Below are positions 42,653 through 51,104 of a stretch of DNA of 64,000 nt, piece after piece (the stretch's first letter is position 1; each line of letters begins with the position of its first letter). The stretch is from assembly GCF_017676345.1 (NCBI RefSeq), contig NZ_JAFFZM010000024.1, forward strand, positions 1 through 64,000. The letters run 5' to 3'. Source of the stretch: Streptomyces smyrnaeus (GTDB lineage: Bacteria > Actinomycetota > Actinomycetes > Streptomycetales > Streptomycetaceae). The position numbers and the translations under genes are program-made. The notes below the pieces were generated by a model. It was not told where the DNA came from and did not search any database. It saw only the letters and a list, made by a program, of their open reading frames with translations.

Positions 42653-45282
42653 CGGCTGTCCGAGAGGGCGCGGCGGGACCACCCGCCCGGGAGCGCCCGG
42701 CAGGTCCGCTGTTGCTGGGGGTGCGGCATCACGGCCCCGGCTCGGCCCGCGCGGTCGATGCCGTGCTGGAGGCGTACGAGCCGCGCGTGGTTCTGATCGA
42801 GGGACCGCCCGAGGGCGACGCGGTGGTCGAGCTGGCGGGGGACGAGGCCATGGTCCCGCCGGTGGCGCTGCTGGCGCACGCCGTCAACGAGCCGGGCAAG
42901 GCCGCGTTCTGGCCGCTGGCGGAGTTCTCCCCGGAGTGGGTGGCGATCCGCTGGGCGGTACGGCGCGGCGTCCCGGTCCGCTTCATCGACCTGCCCGCCT
43001 CCCACACGCTCGCGATGAGCGACGGGCCGGAGGAGGCACCGGGAGAAGGGGCGAAGAGGCCACCGGGAGAGCCACAGCTGGAGCCACGGGAAGAGGGGGA
43101 GGAGACGGTCCCCGGCGGCACCGACGGGGGTGGTGCCGCCGGGGACATCGAACCCGCACCCGGGCCGGGGCGCGTGGACGAAGTGCGGCTCGACCCGCTG
43201 GCGGCGCTCGCGGAGGCCGCCGGATACGACGATCCGGAGCGCTGGTGGGAGGACGCCGTCGAACACCGGGGTGGCGAGCGGGGCACCCGCCCCGCCGACC
43301 CCTACGAGCCGTTCGCGGCACTCGGTGAGGCGATGGCCGAACTGCGGGCGGTGCACGGGGAGGGCGGCCACGAGCGGGATCTCCTCCGGGAGGCCCATAT
43401 GCGGCTGCGACTGCGCGAGGCGCGCAAGGAGTTCGGGGACGCGGCGACGGCCGTGGTTTGCGGCGCCTGGCATGTCCCCGCACTCGGCGAATCCACGACG
43501 GTGACGGCCGACCGGCAGACGCTCAAGGGGCTGCCCAAGGTGAAGACCGAGATCACCTGGGTGCCCTGGACGCACCGACGCCTGGCGCGCCGGTCCGGGT
43601 ACGGCGCCGGGATCGCCTCCCCGGGCTGGTACGGACACCTCTTCTCCGCCCCGGACCGGCCGGTGGCGCGGTGGATGACCAAGGTGGCCGGACTGCTGCG
43701 GGCGCAGGACCACTCGGTCTCCTCCGCCCACCTCATCGAGGCCGTCCGACTGGCGGAGACGCTGGCCGCGATGCGCGGTCGCCCGCTGGCCGGGCTGACC
43801 GAGACGACCGATGCGATACGGGCCGTGCTGTGCGAGGGCTCGGACGTGCCGCTGGAGCTGATCCTCGATCAGCTCGTGGTCGGTGACGTACTGGGCGAGG
43901 TCCCCGAAGGAGCCCCGGCCGTCCCCCTCCAACGGGATGTGGCACGTCAGCAGCGAGCCGTACGGCTCAAACCGGCCGCCGCCGAGCGCGAACTCGATCT
44001 GGACCTGCGCAAGGAGATCGACGCGGCCCGCAGTCGGCTGCTGCACCGGCTGCGGCTGCTGGGCATCGGCTGGGGCGAGCCCGCCCGTTCCCGAAGCGGC
44101 AGCACCGGCACCTTTCGGGAGAGCTGGCGGCTCCGCTGGGAGCCGGAGCTGTCCGTGCGGGTGGCCGAGGCCGGCATCTGGGGCACGACGGTGTACGAGG
44201 CGGCCACCGCCAAGGCGAGATCCCAGGCGACGGAGGCGGGCGGCAGCACGCTCGCCGACGTGACGGCCCTTGCCGAGCTGTGTCTGCTGGCTCAACTGCC
44301 GGACGCGTTGCCCGTCGTGATGCGGGTGCTGGCGGACCGGGCGGCGCTGGAGTCGGACGTCGGACATCTGGCGCGGGCCCTTCCAGCGCTGGTGCGCACG
44401 CTGCGCTACGGCGATGTGCGGGGCACGGACGCGGGCGCGCTGGCGGAGGTCGCCGGGGGTATGGCCGAACGGGTCCGCGTCGGCCTCCCGCCCGCCTGCG
44501 CGGGGCTGGACGGCGAGGGTGCCCGGGACATGCGCGGTCATCTGGACGCTGCGCACCAGGCTGTGAATCTGCTGGCCCGCGACGAACCGGACGCCTCCGC
44601 CGACGGGCCGGACGGCTCCGGTGCCGGGGCGCTGCCAGGCGGTGAGGGCCGGACTGCCGCTGGATTGCTGGGCCGGTGGCGGGCGGTGCTGCGCACCCTG
44701 GCCGAGCGGGACCGGATACCCGGTCTGCTGCGCGGACGTTGTGCGCGGCTGCTGCTGGACGACGGCGAGCTGGCGGACGACGAGGCGGAGCGGCTGATGA
44801 GCCTTGTGCTGTCTCCGGGTACGCCCCCGGCGGAGGCGGCGGCTTGGATCGAGGGTTTCCTCGCGGGCGGCGGGATGCTGCTGGTCCACGACGAACGGCT
44901 GCTCGCGCTCGTCGACCGCTGGCTGACGGGGGTCCCCGGCGACGCGTTCACCGATGTGCTGCCGCTGCTGCGGCGGACGTTCGCAGAGTACGAGACGGGA
45001 GTGCGGCGCACCCTCGGGGAACTGGTGCGGCGCGGGCCGGTGGGCGACGGCGACCGGCAGGGGACCGGCCCGGCCGAGTCGCTGACGGGGTTCGGTACCG
45101 GACTGGACACCGGCCGGGCGGACGCCGTGCTGCCGACGGTTCGGCTGCTGCTCGGGCTGTCGCGGCTGAGCGGCGACAGCCCGACCCGCAAGAGCGACCC
45201 GCTCCGCAAGAGCGACCCGACGGGTGAGAGCGATCCGGCGCACGAGAGCGCCGGGACCGAGGGGGAGGTGGCGCGCGTATGA
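42649..45282 (+). CDS. DUF5682 family protein
   Basis: An 877-residue cytoplasmic protein, largest of the operon. Residues 20-150 contain LLGVRHHGPGSARAV, VVLIEGPPEGDAV and VRFIDLPASH, which recall the TraB/ChaN-like family with a His-rich start motif. A disordered Glu/Gly insert (about 150-200) follows. A large helical region follows, with GTTVYEAATAKA and AWIEGFLAGGGMLL further on. It couples to MoxR (42649-42652) and to VWA (45279-45282) by four-base overlaps, so the three products are made together. Likely enzyme or target-recognition unit of the MoxR/VWA machine; the activity is unknown. Confidence 0.85.
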   Translation: MTAVREGAAGPPARERPAGPLLLGVRHHGPGSARAVDAVLEAYEPRVVLIEGPPEGDAVVELAGDEAMVPPVALLAHAVNEPGKAAFWPLAEFSPEWVAIRWAVRRGVPVRFIDLPASHTLAMSDGPEEAPGEGAKRPPGEPQLEPREEGEETVPGGTDGGGAAGDIEPAPGPGRVDEVRLDPLAALAEAAGYDDPERWWEDAVEHRGGERGTRPADPYEPFAALGEAMAELRAVHGEGGHERDLLREAHMRLRLREARKEFGDAATAVVCGAWHVPALGESTTVTADRQTLKGLPKVKTEITWVPWTHRRLARRSGYGAGIASPGWYGHLFSAPDRPVARWMTKVAGLLRAQDHSVSSAHLIEAVRLAETLAAMRGRPLAGLTETTDAIRAVLCEGSDVPLELILDQLVVGDVLGEVPEGAPAVPLQRDVARQQRAVRLKPAAAERELDLDLRKEIDAARSRLLHRLRLLGIGWGEPARSRSGSTGTFRESWRLRWEPELSVRVAEAGIWGTTVYEAATAKARSQATEAGGSTLADVTALAELCLLAQLPDALPVVMRVLADRAALESDVGHLARALPALVRTLRYGDVRGTDAGALAEVAGGMAERVRVGLPPACAGLDGEGARDMRGHLDAAHQAVNLLARDEPDASADGPDGSGAGALPGGEGRTAAGLLGRWRAVLRTLAERDRIPGLLRGRCARLLLDDGELADDEAERLMSLVLSPGTPPAEAAAWIEGFLAGGGMLLVHDERLLALVDRWLTGVPGDAFTDVLPLLRRTFAEYETGVRRTLGELVRRGPVGDGDRQGTGPAESLTGFGTGLDTGRADAVLPTVRLLLGLSRLSGDSPTRKSDPLRKSDPTGESDPAHESAGTEGEVARV

Positions 45283-46496
45283 CGGTTCCCGCGGACCAGG
45301 TGGAGGCGACCGGGACAGCGGCCGGTGCCGAGGAGGCCGAGCGGCTGCGGCGCTGGCGGCTGGTGCTGGGCGGCGGAGCGGCGGACGGCACCGGCTGCGC
45401 GCTGAGCGCCACCGACAGCGGCATGGACCGCACGCTGGAGGCCGTCTACGGCGGCGGTCCCGGTGGCAGGGGATCCGGTGGTGGGCCGGCCGGCGGCGGC
45501 AGCGGCGGCGGAGCCTCGGGCGGGCTCGGCGCCTCGGCTCCGCACGTCTCGCGGTGGCTGGGCGACATCCGTACCTACTTCCCCAGCTCCGTCGTGCAGG
45601 TGATGCAGCGCGACGCGATAGACCGGCTCGGGCTCTCCGCGCTGTTGCTTGAGCCGGAGATGCTGGAGGCCGTCGAGCCGGATGTGCACCTGGTCGGCAC
45701 CCTGCTGTCGCTCAACAAGGCGATGCCGGAGACGAGCAGGGAGACCGCGCGGGCGGTGGTGCGCAAGGTCGTCGCGGAGTTGGAGAAGCGGCTCGCCTCC
45801 CGGACACGCTCGACCCTCACCGGCGCGCTCGACCGCTCGGCGAAGGTCAACCGTCCCCGGCACCGGGACATCGACTGGGACCGCACCATCCGCGCCAATC
45901 TCAAGAACTATCTGCCCGAGCAGAAGACGATCGTTCCGGAGCGGCTGATCGGGTACGGGCGGGCGGCGCAGGCGGTCAAGAAGGACGTCATCCTCTGCAT
46001 CGACCAGTCGGGTTCGATGGCCTCCTCGGTCGTCTACGCCTCCGTCTTCGGCGCGGTGCTGGCGTCGATGCGGACGCTCAACACCCGGCTCGTCGTCTTC
46101 GACACCAGCGTGGTGGATCTGACCGACGACCTGGACGATCCCGTCGATGTGCTCTTCGGTACCCAGTTGGGCGGGGGCACCGACATCAATCGGGCGCTCG
46201 CCTACTGCCAGTCCCGGATCAGCCGTCCGGCGGAGACGGTCGTCGTCCTGATCAGCGATCTTTACGAGGGCGGGATACGGCAGGAGATGCTCAAGCGGGT
46301 CGCCGCCATGAAGGGGGCAGGTGTTCAATTCGTCACTCTCCTCGCCCTCTCCGACGAGGGAGCGCCCTCCTACGACCGTGACCACGCCGCCGCACTCGCG
46401 GCGCTGGGCGCCCCCGCGTTCGCCTGCACTCCCGATCACTTCCCGGAGGTGATGGCCGCAGCGATCGAAAAGCGCCCCCTGCCGGTCCCGGAGTAG
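45279..46496 (+). CDS. VWA (CoxE-like) metal-ion-binding domain protein
   Basis: 405 residues. The C-terminal half is a von Willebrand A domain with a complete MIDAS: DQSGSM (D-x-S-x-S), the Thr/Asp further on in LGGGTDINRAL, and the Asp in LISDLYEGG. The N-terminal half is helical with a Gly-rich loop (about 50-75). This kind of protein docks to MoxR ATPases and binds the substrate through a divalent metal. Its ATG overlaps the DUF5682 stop; it ends the operon. Same-family proteins are found in ternary AAA-VWA systems; cargo is not known here. Confidence 0.88.
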   Translation: MTVPADQVEATGTAAGAEEAERLRRWRLVLGGGAADGTGCALSATDSGMDRTLEAVYGGGPGGRGSGGGPAGGGSGGGASGGLGASAPHVSRWLGDIRTYFPSSVVQVMQRDAIDRLGLSALLLEPEMLEAVEPDVHLVGTLLSLNKAMPETSRETARAVVRKVVAELEKRLASRTRSTLTGALDRSAKVNRPRHRDIDWDRTIRANLKNYLPEQKTIVPERLIGYGRAAQAVKKDVILCIDQSGSMASSVVYASVFGAVLASMRTLNTRLVVFDTSVVDLTDDLDDPVDVLFGTQLGGGTDINRALAYCQSRISRPAETVVVLISDLYEGGIRQEMLKRVAAMKGAGVQFVTLLALSDEGAPSYDRDHAAALAALGAPAFACTPDHFPEVMAAAIEKRPLPVPE

Positions 46497-46841
46497 AGCG
46501 AGGGACCGCGCCCCGTCAGGGGCGCGGGGAACTGCGCGCCAAGCCACGAGGCACATGCAGTCCGCGGACACCGCGCAAGGGGCACCCCCTACCCGGAACA
46601 GCAGGGACAGGGGACCCCTACCCGGAACAAGCGAGGGCGACAGGAAACGGGACCCGCACATGCGGGCCGGCCGCGCTGTGACCGTTGTCACCGCGTATGT
46701 GTGAGGTGCGATTTAGGCAGCGCACGCACGCAGGGCTAACCTGCAAGGCGGACATGCCGCGCGACCCGTGGACGCCGCGGCCCTGCGGCACGCCCACGCT
46801 GACAACGACCGCGAGACCACTGATTAAGGGGACGGACGCGC
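46497..46841 (+). repeat. 345-base intergenic region with streptomycete repeat element
   Basis: Just after the VWA gene is GGGGCGCGGGGAACTGCGCG (46513-46532), which I recognise as a widely scattered intergenic repeat in Streptomyces. A 15-base sequence starting CCCCTACCCGG occurs twice (46586-46600, 46615-46629). From about 46650 the region becomes the sucC promoter; GGCTAACCT near 46735 is a candidate -10. No gene is supported. Confidence 0.55.
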
Positions 46842-48014
46842 GTGGACCTGTTCGAGTACCAGGCGAGGGATCTCTTCGCCAAGCATGACGTACCGGTGCT
46901 GGCCGGTGAAGTCATCGAGACACCTGAGGCGGCGCGCGAGGTGACCGAGCGGCTCGGCGGCCGGGCGGTCGTCAAGGCGCAGGTCAAGACCGGCGGCCGC
47001 GGCAAGGCCGGTGGCGTCAAGCTGGCCTCCGACCCGGCGGACGCGGTCGAGAAGGCCGGCCAGATCCTGGGCATGGACATCAAGGGCCACACGGTCCACA
47101 AGGTGATGCTCGCCCAGACCGCGGACATCCAGGAGGAGTACTACGTCTCCTTCCTCCTCGACCGCACCAACCGCACCTTCCTGGCCATGGCCTCCGTCGA
47201 GGGCGGCGTGGAGATCGAGGAGGTCGCGGCCACCAAGCCGGAGGCGCTGGCCAAGATCCCGGTGGACGCCATCGAGGGTGTGACCGAGGCGAAGGCCCGT
47301 GAGATCGCCGAGGCCGCGAAGTTCCCGGCCGAGCTGATCGACCAGATCAGCAATGTGCTGGTCAAGCTGTGGGATGTGTTCGTCAAGGAGGACGCGCTCC
47401 TCGTCGAGGTCAACCCGCTGGTCAAGACCGCCGACGGCACGGTGATCGCGCTGGACGGCAAGGTGTCGCTGGACGCCAACGCCGACTTCCGTCAGCCCGA
47501 CCACGAGGCGCTGGAGGACAAGGCGGCGGCCGACCCGCTGGAGGCCGCGGCCAAGGCCAAGAACCTCAACTACGTCAAGCTGGACGGCCAGGTCGGCATC
47601 ATCGGCAACGGCGCGGGTCTGGTCATGTCCACCCTCGACGTCGTCGCGTACGCGGGCGAGGCGCACAACAACGTCAAGCCGGCCAACTTCCTCGACATCG
47701 GTGGCGGCGCCTCCGCCGAGGTGATGGCCAACGGTCTGGAGATCATTCTCGGTGACCCCGACGTCAAGTCGGTCTTCGTGAACGTCTTCGGCGGCATCAC
47801 CGCCTGCGACGCGGTCGCCAACGGCATCGTGCAGGCGCTCGAGCTGCTCAAGTCCAAGGGCGAGGACGTCAACAAGCCGCTGGTCGTCCGTCTCGACGGC
47901 AACAACGCCGAGCTGGGCCGCAAGATCCTGACCGACGCGGCGCACCCGCTCGTGCAGCAGGTGGACACCATGGACGGCGCGGCCGACAAGGCCGCCGAGC
48001 TGGCCGCCAAGTAA
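46842..48014 (+). CDS. sucC: Succinyl-CoA synthetase beta subunit
   Basis: 390 residues, full length. With SucD it makes succinate, CoA and a nucleoside triphosphate from succinyl-CoA. The opening MDLFEYQARDLFAKHDVPV is the standard ATP-grasp start. Further motifs are GGRGKAGGVKLA (nucleotide contact), EINPLVKT-like VEVNPLVKTADG, and the CoA-ligase domain with GNGAGLVMSTLD and NVFGGITACD. GTG start at 46842. It heads the sucCD operon, 35 bases before sucD. Confidence 0.97.
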   Translation: MDLFEYQARDLFAKHDVPVLAGEVIETPEAAREVTERLGGRAVVKAQVKTGGRGKAGGVKLASDPADAVEKAGQILGMDIKGHTVHKVMLAQTADIQEEYYVSFLLDRTNRTFLAMASVEGGVEIEEVAATKPEALAKIPVDAIEGVTEAKAREIAEAAKFPAELIDQISNVLVKLWDVFVKEDALLVEVNPLVKTADGTVIALDGKVSLDANADFRQPDHEALEDKAAADPLEAAAKAKNLNYVKLDGQVGIIGNGAGLVMSTLDVVAYAGEAHNNVKPANFLDIGGGASAEVMANGLEIILGDPDVKSVFVNVFGGITACDAVANGIVQALELLKSKGEDVNKPLVVRLDGNNAELGRKILTDAAHPLVQQVDTMDGAADKAAELAAK

Positions 48015-48049
48015 GCCCGGACGAGACCGAACGAGGACATCGACACACC

Positions 48050-48934
48050 ATGGCTATCTTCCTCACCAAGGAGAGCAAGGTCATCGTCCAGGGGATGACC
48101 GGCTCGGAGGGCCAGAAGCACACCAAGCGGATGCTGGCCTCCGGCACCAACATCGTCGGCGGTGTGAACCCCCGCAAGGCGGGCACGACCGTTGACTTCG
48201 ACGGCACCGAGGTGCCCGTCTTCGGCGGCGTCAAGGAGGCCATGGAGGCCACCGGCGCCGACGTCACCGTGATCTTCGTCCCGCCGAAGTTCACCAAGGA
48301 CGCCGTCATCGAGGCGGTCGACGCGGGCATCGGCCTCGCCGTCGTGATCACCGAGGGCATCGCCGTCCACGACACCGCCTACTTCTGGGACTACGCGACC
48401 CAGAAGGGGAACAAGACGCGGATCGTCGGCCCGAACTGCCCGGGTCTGATCACCCCCGGCCAGTCGAACGCCGGCATCATCCCGGCCGACATCACCAAGC
48501 CGGGCCGCATCGGTCTGGTCTCCAAGTCGGGCACGCTGACGTACCAGATGATGTACGAGCTGCGTGACATCGGCTTCTCGACCTGCGTCGGCATCGGCGG
48601 TGACCCGGTCATCGGCACCACGCACATCGACGCCCTCAAGGCGTTCGAGGCCGACCCCGAGACCGATCTGATCGTCATGATCGGTGAGATCGGCGGTGAC
48701 GCGGAGGAGCGTGCGGCCGACTTCATCAAGGAGAACGTGACCAAGCCGGTTGTCGGCTACGTCGCGGGCTTCACCGCTCCGGAGGGCAAGACCATGGGCC
48801 ACGCCGGCGCCATCGTCTCCGGCTCCTCCGGTACCGCTCAGGCGAAGAAGGAGGCCCTTGAGGCCGCGGGCGTGAAGGTCGGCAAGACCCCGTCCGAGAC
48901 CGCACGGCTCGCGCGGGAGCGCCTCAGCGCCTGA
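48050..48934 (+). CDS. sucD: Succinyl-CoA synthetase alpha subunit
   Basis: 294 residues. The CoA-binding Rossmann domain has VQGMTGSEGQKHTKRML, and FVPPKFTKDAVIEA follows. The phosphorylated active-site His is in MGHAGAIVSG, and the ligase half starts SKSGTLTYQMMYELRD. ATG 48050 with GAGGAC about 12 bases upstream. Cotranscribed with sucC. A hairpin at 49110-49143 closes the unit. Confidence 0.97.
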   Translation: MAIFLTKESKVIVQGMTGSEGQKHTKRMLASGTNIVGGVNPRKAGTTVDFDGTEVPVFGGVKEAMEATGADVTVIFVPPKFTKDAVIEAVDAGIGLAVVITEGIAVHDTAYFWDYATQKGNKTRIVGPNCPGLITPGQSNAGIIPADITKPGRIGLVSKSGTLTYQMMYELRDIGFSTCVGIGGDPVIGTTHIDALKAFEADPETDLIVMIGEIGGDAEERAADFIKENVTKPVVGYVAGFTAPEGKTMGHAGAIVSGSSGTAQAKKEALEAAGVKVGKTPSETARLARERLSA

Positions 48935-49109
48935 TGCGCGCCCGCCGCGCCGACCGCACCGGCTGTGCCGGACGCGCTTGCCGCGCTCGACGTGCTCGCC
49001 ACGGCCGCCGCGCCTGCCACGGCCGACGCTGCGTCGGCGGCAGCGCATAGGCGCAGCGCGGCGGTCGGCAGCGTGGCGGATCGACACCGGTTCGCCCGGC
49101 TGATTGCTC

Positions 49110-49143
49110 GACGGGCCCGCACCCTCCGGGGTGTGGGCCCGTC
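49110..49143. terminator. Bidirectional terminator after sucCD
   Basis: Fifteen pairs with a UCCG-type loop: outer stem 49110-49118 with 49135-49143 (nine perfect), inner stem 49119-49124 with 49129-49134 (one G-U). Its right arm runs into the stop codon of the convergent sigma-like gene. Confidence 0.75.
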
Positions 49144-51028
49144 AGCTGTTCCGCTCCCACTTCTCCGGCTGCTGGAAATCGCGCAGATGCACGCGCTCGT
49201 TGGTGGAGCGGAGTTGGGGGAGGTAGGCGTGACCGGCTCCGCCGGCCGGTTTCCGATGGGCGCGTCCGGCCTTGTCCGCGTCACTCGTACGAGTGGTGTC
49301 CGACCCCACGCCCCCACCCTGCCCCAGGTCCGGGCCTCGCCCCGGGCCCCGTTCCGTGGTGGTCGTCCCGGCAGCCGTATCCACGCCCGTACGCATACCC
49401 GTGCCCGCGCTCGGGCCCGTACCCGTACCCACGCCCGTGCTAGGTCCGCCCGGCAGCGAGACCGGTGCGAACGTCCGCGGCGGGGTCCGGACCGGCTTGT
49501 CCGACGGGCTGCCTCCGGTCTCCGTCGTCAGCAGAGTGAAGACCGTCGCCGCCGTCACCGCGGCTGTCAGACCGATCGAGGCCCGGGTCCACCTCCGCGT
49601 CGTACGGAGACTTTCGCGCCGTACCAGCCGGGGCGGTAGGGGGCGTACCGGTTGCGCGGCGGCCAGCTCGCGCAGTGTGCGCGCCAGTACGGCACCGCGC
49701 TGCCGTCGCGGCGTCCGTGCCAGCAGCGGCCAGTCCTCCTCCATCGCCGCCCGCCCGTGTGTGACCCGGCCTGCCGCCGCCTGCGTGCTGCACTCCACCT
49801 CGGTCGCCGTCTCGGGCAGGGTCAGCCCGAGCCCGTAGTGCAGCAGCAGCGCGGCGCGGTAGCTGCGCGGCAGCCCGAGGAACGCCTCCAGGACCGCCCG
49901 GTCGGCGGGTGCCATCGGATACGGCTGTGGCCTGCGGCGGCCCGGATGGAACTGATGCCAGGGGGAGAGCGCGTACTCGTACACCGTGGCCCGTACCGTG
50001 CGCGTCGGATCGGTTGCCGCGAGCACTTTCGGCCAGTGCTGCCACGCCTGGTGGAACGCCCAGCGCACCGCGCGTTCGGCCACCTGGCGGTGACCGCTCA
50101 ACAGCAGCGCCTGTCGCGTCAGCGCCCGCGCCTGCCGCCGGTACAGCTCGTCGAACGCCGCGACCGGATCGTCCGGCAACGCCGTGGACTGCCGGGCCGA
50201 CCGGAGGAATTCCGCCACCGGCCCAGGTACCGACGCCACCACCTCGACCCGTGGCTCCGGCTCACTGCGCGGCGCCGGCGCCGACACCCGCGGCGGACCG
50301 ACGGCCCCCGGCTGCGACTCGCTGCGCGGTGTCGGCGGGAGTGCCGCTTGGCTGTCCGCGTCCTGGCTGTTCGCGTCCTGCTCGCCGTCCGCCACCGGGG
50401 CGGGGGGTTCTTCGGAGGCCGCCGGGGACTGTGCTCCGTCCGGGGTGAGCGGTGCCTTCGCTGCCGCTGCTTGCGCTGCCTGTACTTTCTCTGCCGGCTC
50501 TGCTGCGTCTTGTGCGTCTTCTGTGACTGCTGCATCGGTGGCCCCGGCCGAACCTGGCGTCTCCACCACATCAGTCGTCTGTGGAGGCTGCGGCGGCTCC
50601 GCCGCCTCCTGCCCCTCAGGGTCCTGCGGCGCCTCTTGTGCCGCCTCTGGTGTTGTCTCCTGCGCCCCGGACGCCTCGGGCGCCTCGGCGACGGGTTGCT
50701 CCGCCTGTTCCGTCTGGTCCGTCCGGCCCAGCTGCTTCGTCGGTTCCAGCGGTTCCAGCGGCTCTGCCGGCGGAGTCGACGGCTTCGGCGGTTGCGCCTC
50801 TGCGCTGTTCTTCGTCCGCTTCGCCGTCGGCCGCTTTCCCCGCTTCTTACCCTTCGCTGTTTTGGCCGCCTTGGCTGTTTTCGCGGTCTTCGCGGTATTC
50901 ACCGTCTTCGTCGCCTTCGCCGCGCCCCTTTCCGCAGCGGTCCTGGTGGAGGGGGCGTCAGAGGCTCCCGGGGAATGGTGCTTTGCCGCGTTCGCGGCCG
51001 CATCGGCGGAGGCGGAAGAAAGATGCAT
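49142..51028 (-). CDS. Sigma-70-like protein with transmembrane helix
   Basis: 628 residues. Residues 1-290 are a disordered Ala/Lys/Thr/Pro/Glu/Gln tail (TAKTAKTAKAAKTAK). Then come domains that look like an ECF sigma factor: region 2-like DDPVAAFDELYRRQARALTRQ (residues about 293-313, split here) and region 4-like LEAFLGLPRSYRAALLLHYGLGLTLPE with helix-turn-helix TATEVECSTQAAAGRV. Close behind are a basic stretch and one helix (SIGLTAAVTAATVFTLL, about 525-545). A Gly/Thr/Pro-rich outer tail follows. ATG 51028. It may be a membrane-tethered or decayed sigma factor; function is unknown. It is transcribed toward sucD and divergent from the DUF6350 gene. Confidence 0.75.
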   Translation of the reverse strand: MHLSSASADAAANAAKHHSPGASDAPSTRTAAERGAAKATKTVNTAKTAKTAKAAKTAKGKKRGKRPTAKRTKNSAEAQPPKPSTPPAEPLEPLEPTKQLGRTDQTEQAEQPVAEAPEASGAQETTPEAAQEAPQDPEGQEAAEPPQPPQTTDVVETPGSAGATDAAVTEDAQDAAEPAEKVQAAQAAAAKAPLTPDGAQSPAASEEPPAPVADGEQDANSQDADSQAALPPTPRSESQPGAVGPPRVSAPAPRSEPEPRVEVVASVPGPVAEFLRSARQSTALPDDPVAAFDELYRRQARALTRQALLLSGHRQVAERAVRWAFHQAWQHWPKVLAATDPTRTVRATVYEYALSPWHQFHPGRRRPQPYPMAPADRAVLEAFLGLPRSYRAALLLHYGLGLTLPETATEVECSTQAAAGRVTHGRAAMEEDWPLLARTPRRQRGAVLARTLRELAAAQPVRPLPPRLVRRESLRTTRRWTRASIGLTAAVTAATVFTLLTTETGGSPSDKPVRTPPRTFAPVSLPGGPSTGVGTGTGPSAGTGMRTGVDTAAGTTTTERGPGRGPDLGQGGGVGSDTTRTSDADKAGRAHRKPAGGAGHAYLPQLRSTNERVHLRDFQQPEKWERNS

Positions 51029-51104
51029 AGCCCTTAGCTTGTGCGACACAGCGACAAAATGCCTGCTACTAGGGCAAAACGGGTGTTCTTGGCAGCATGG
51101 CGCC

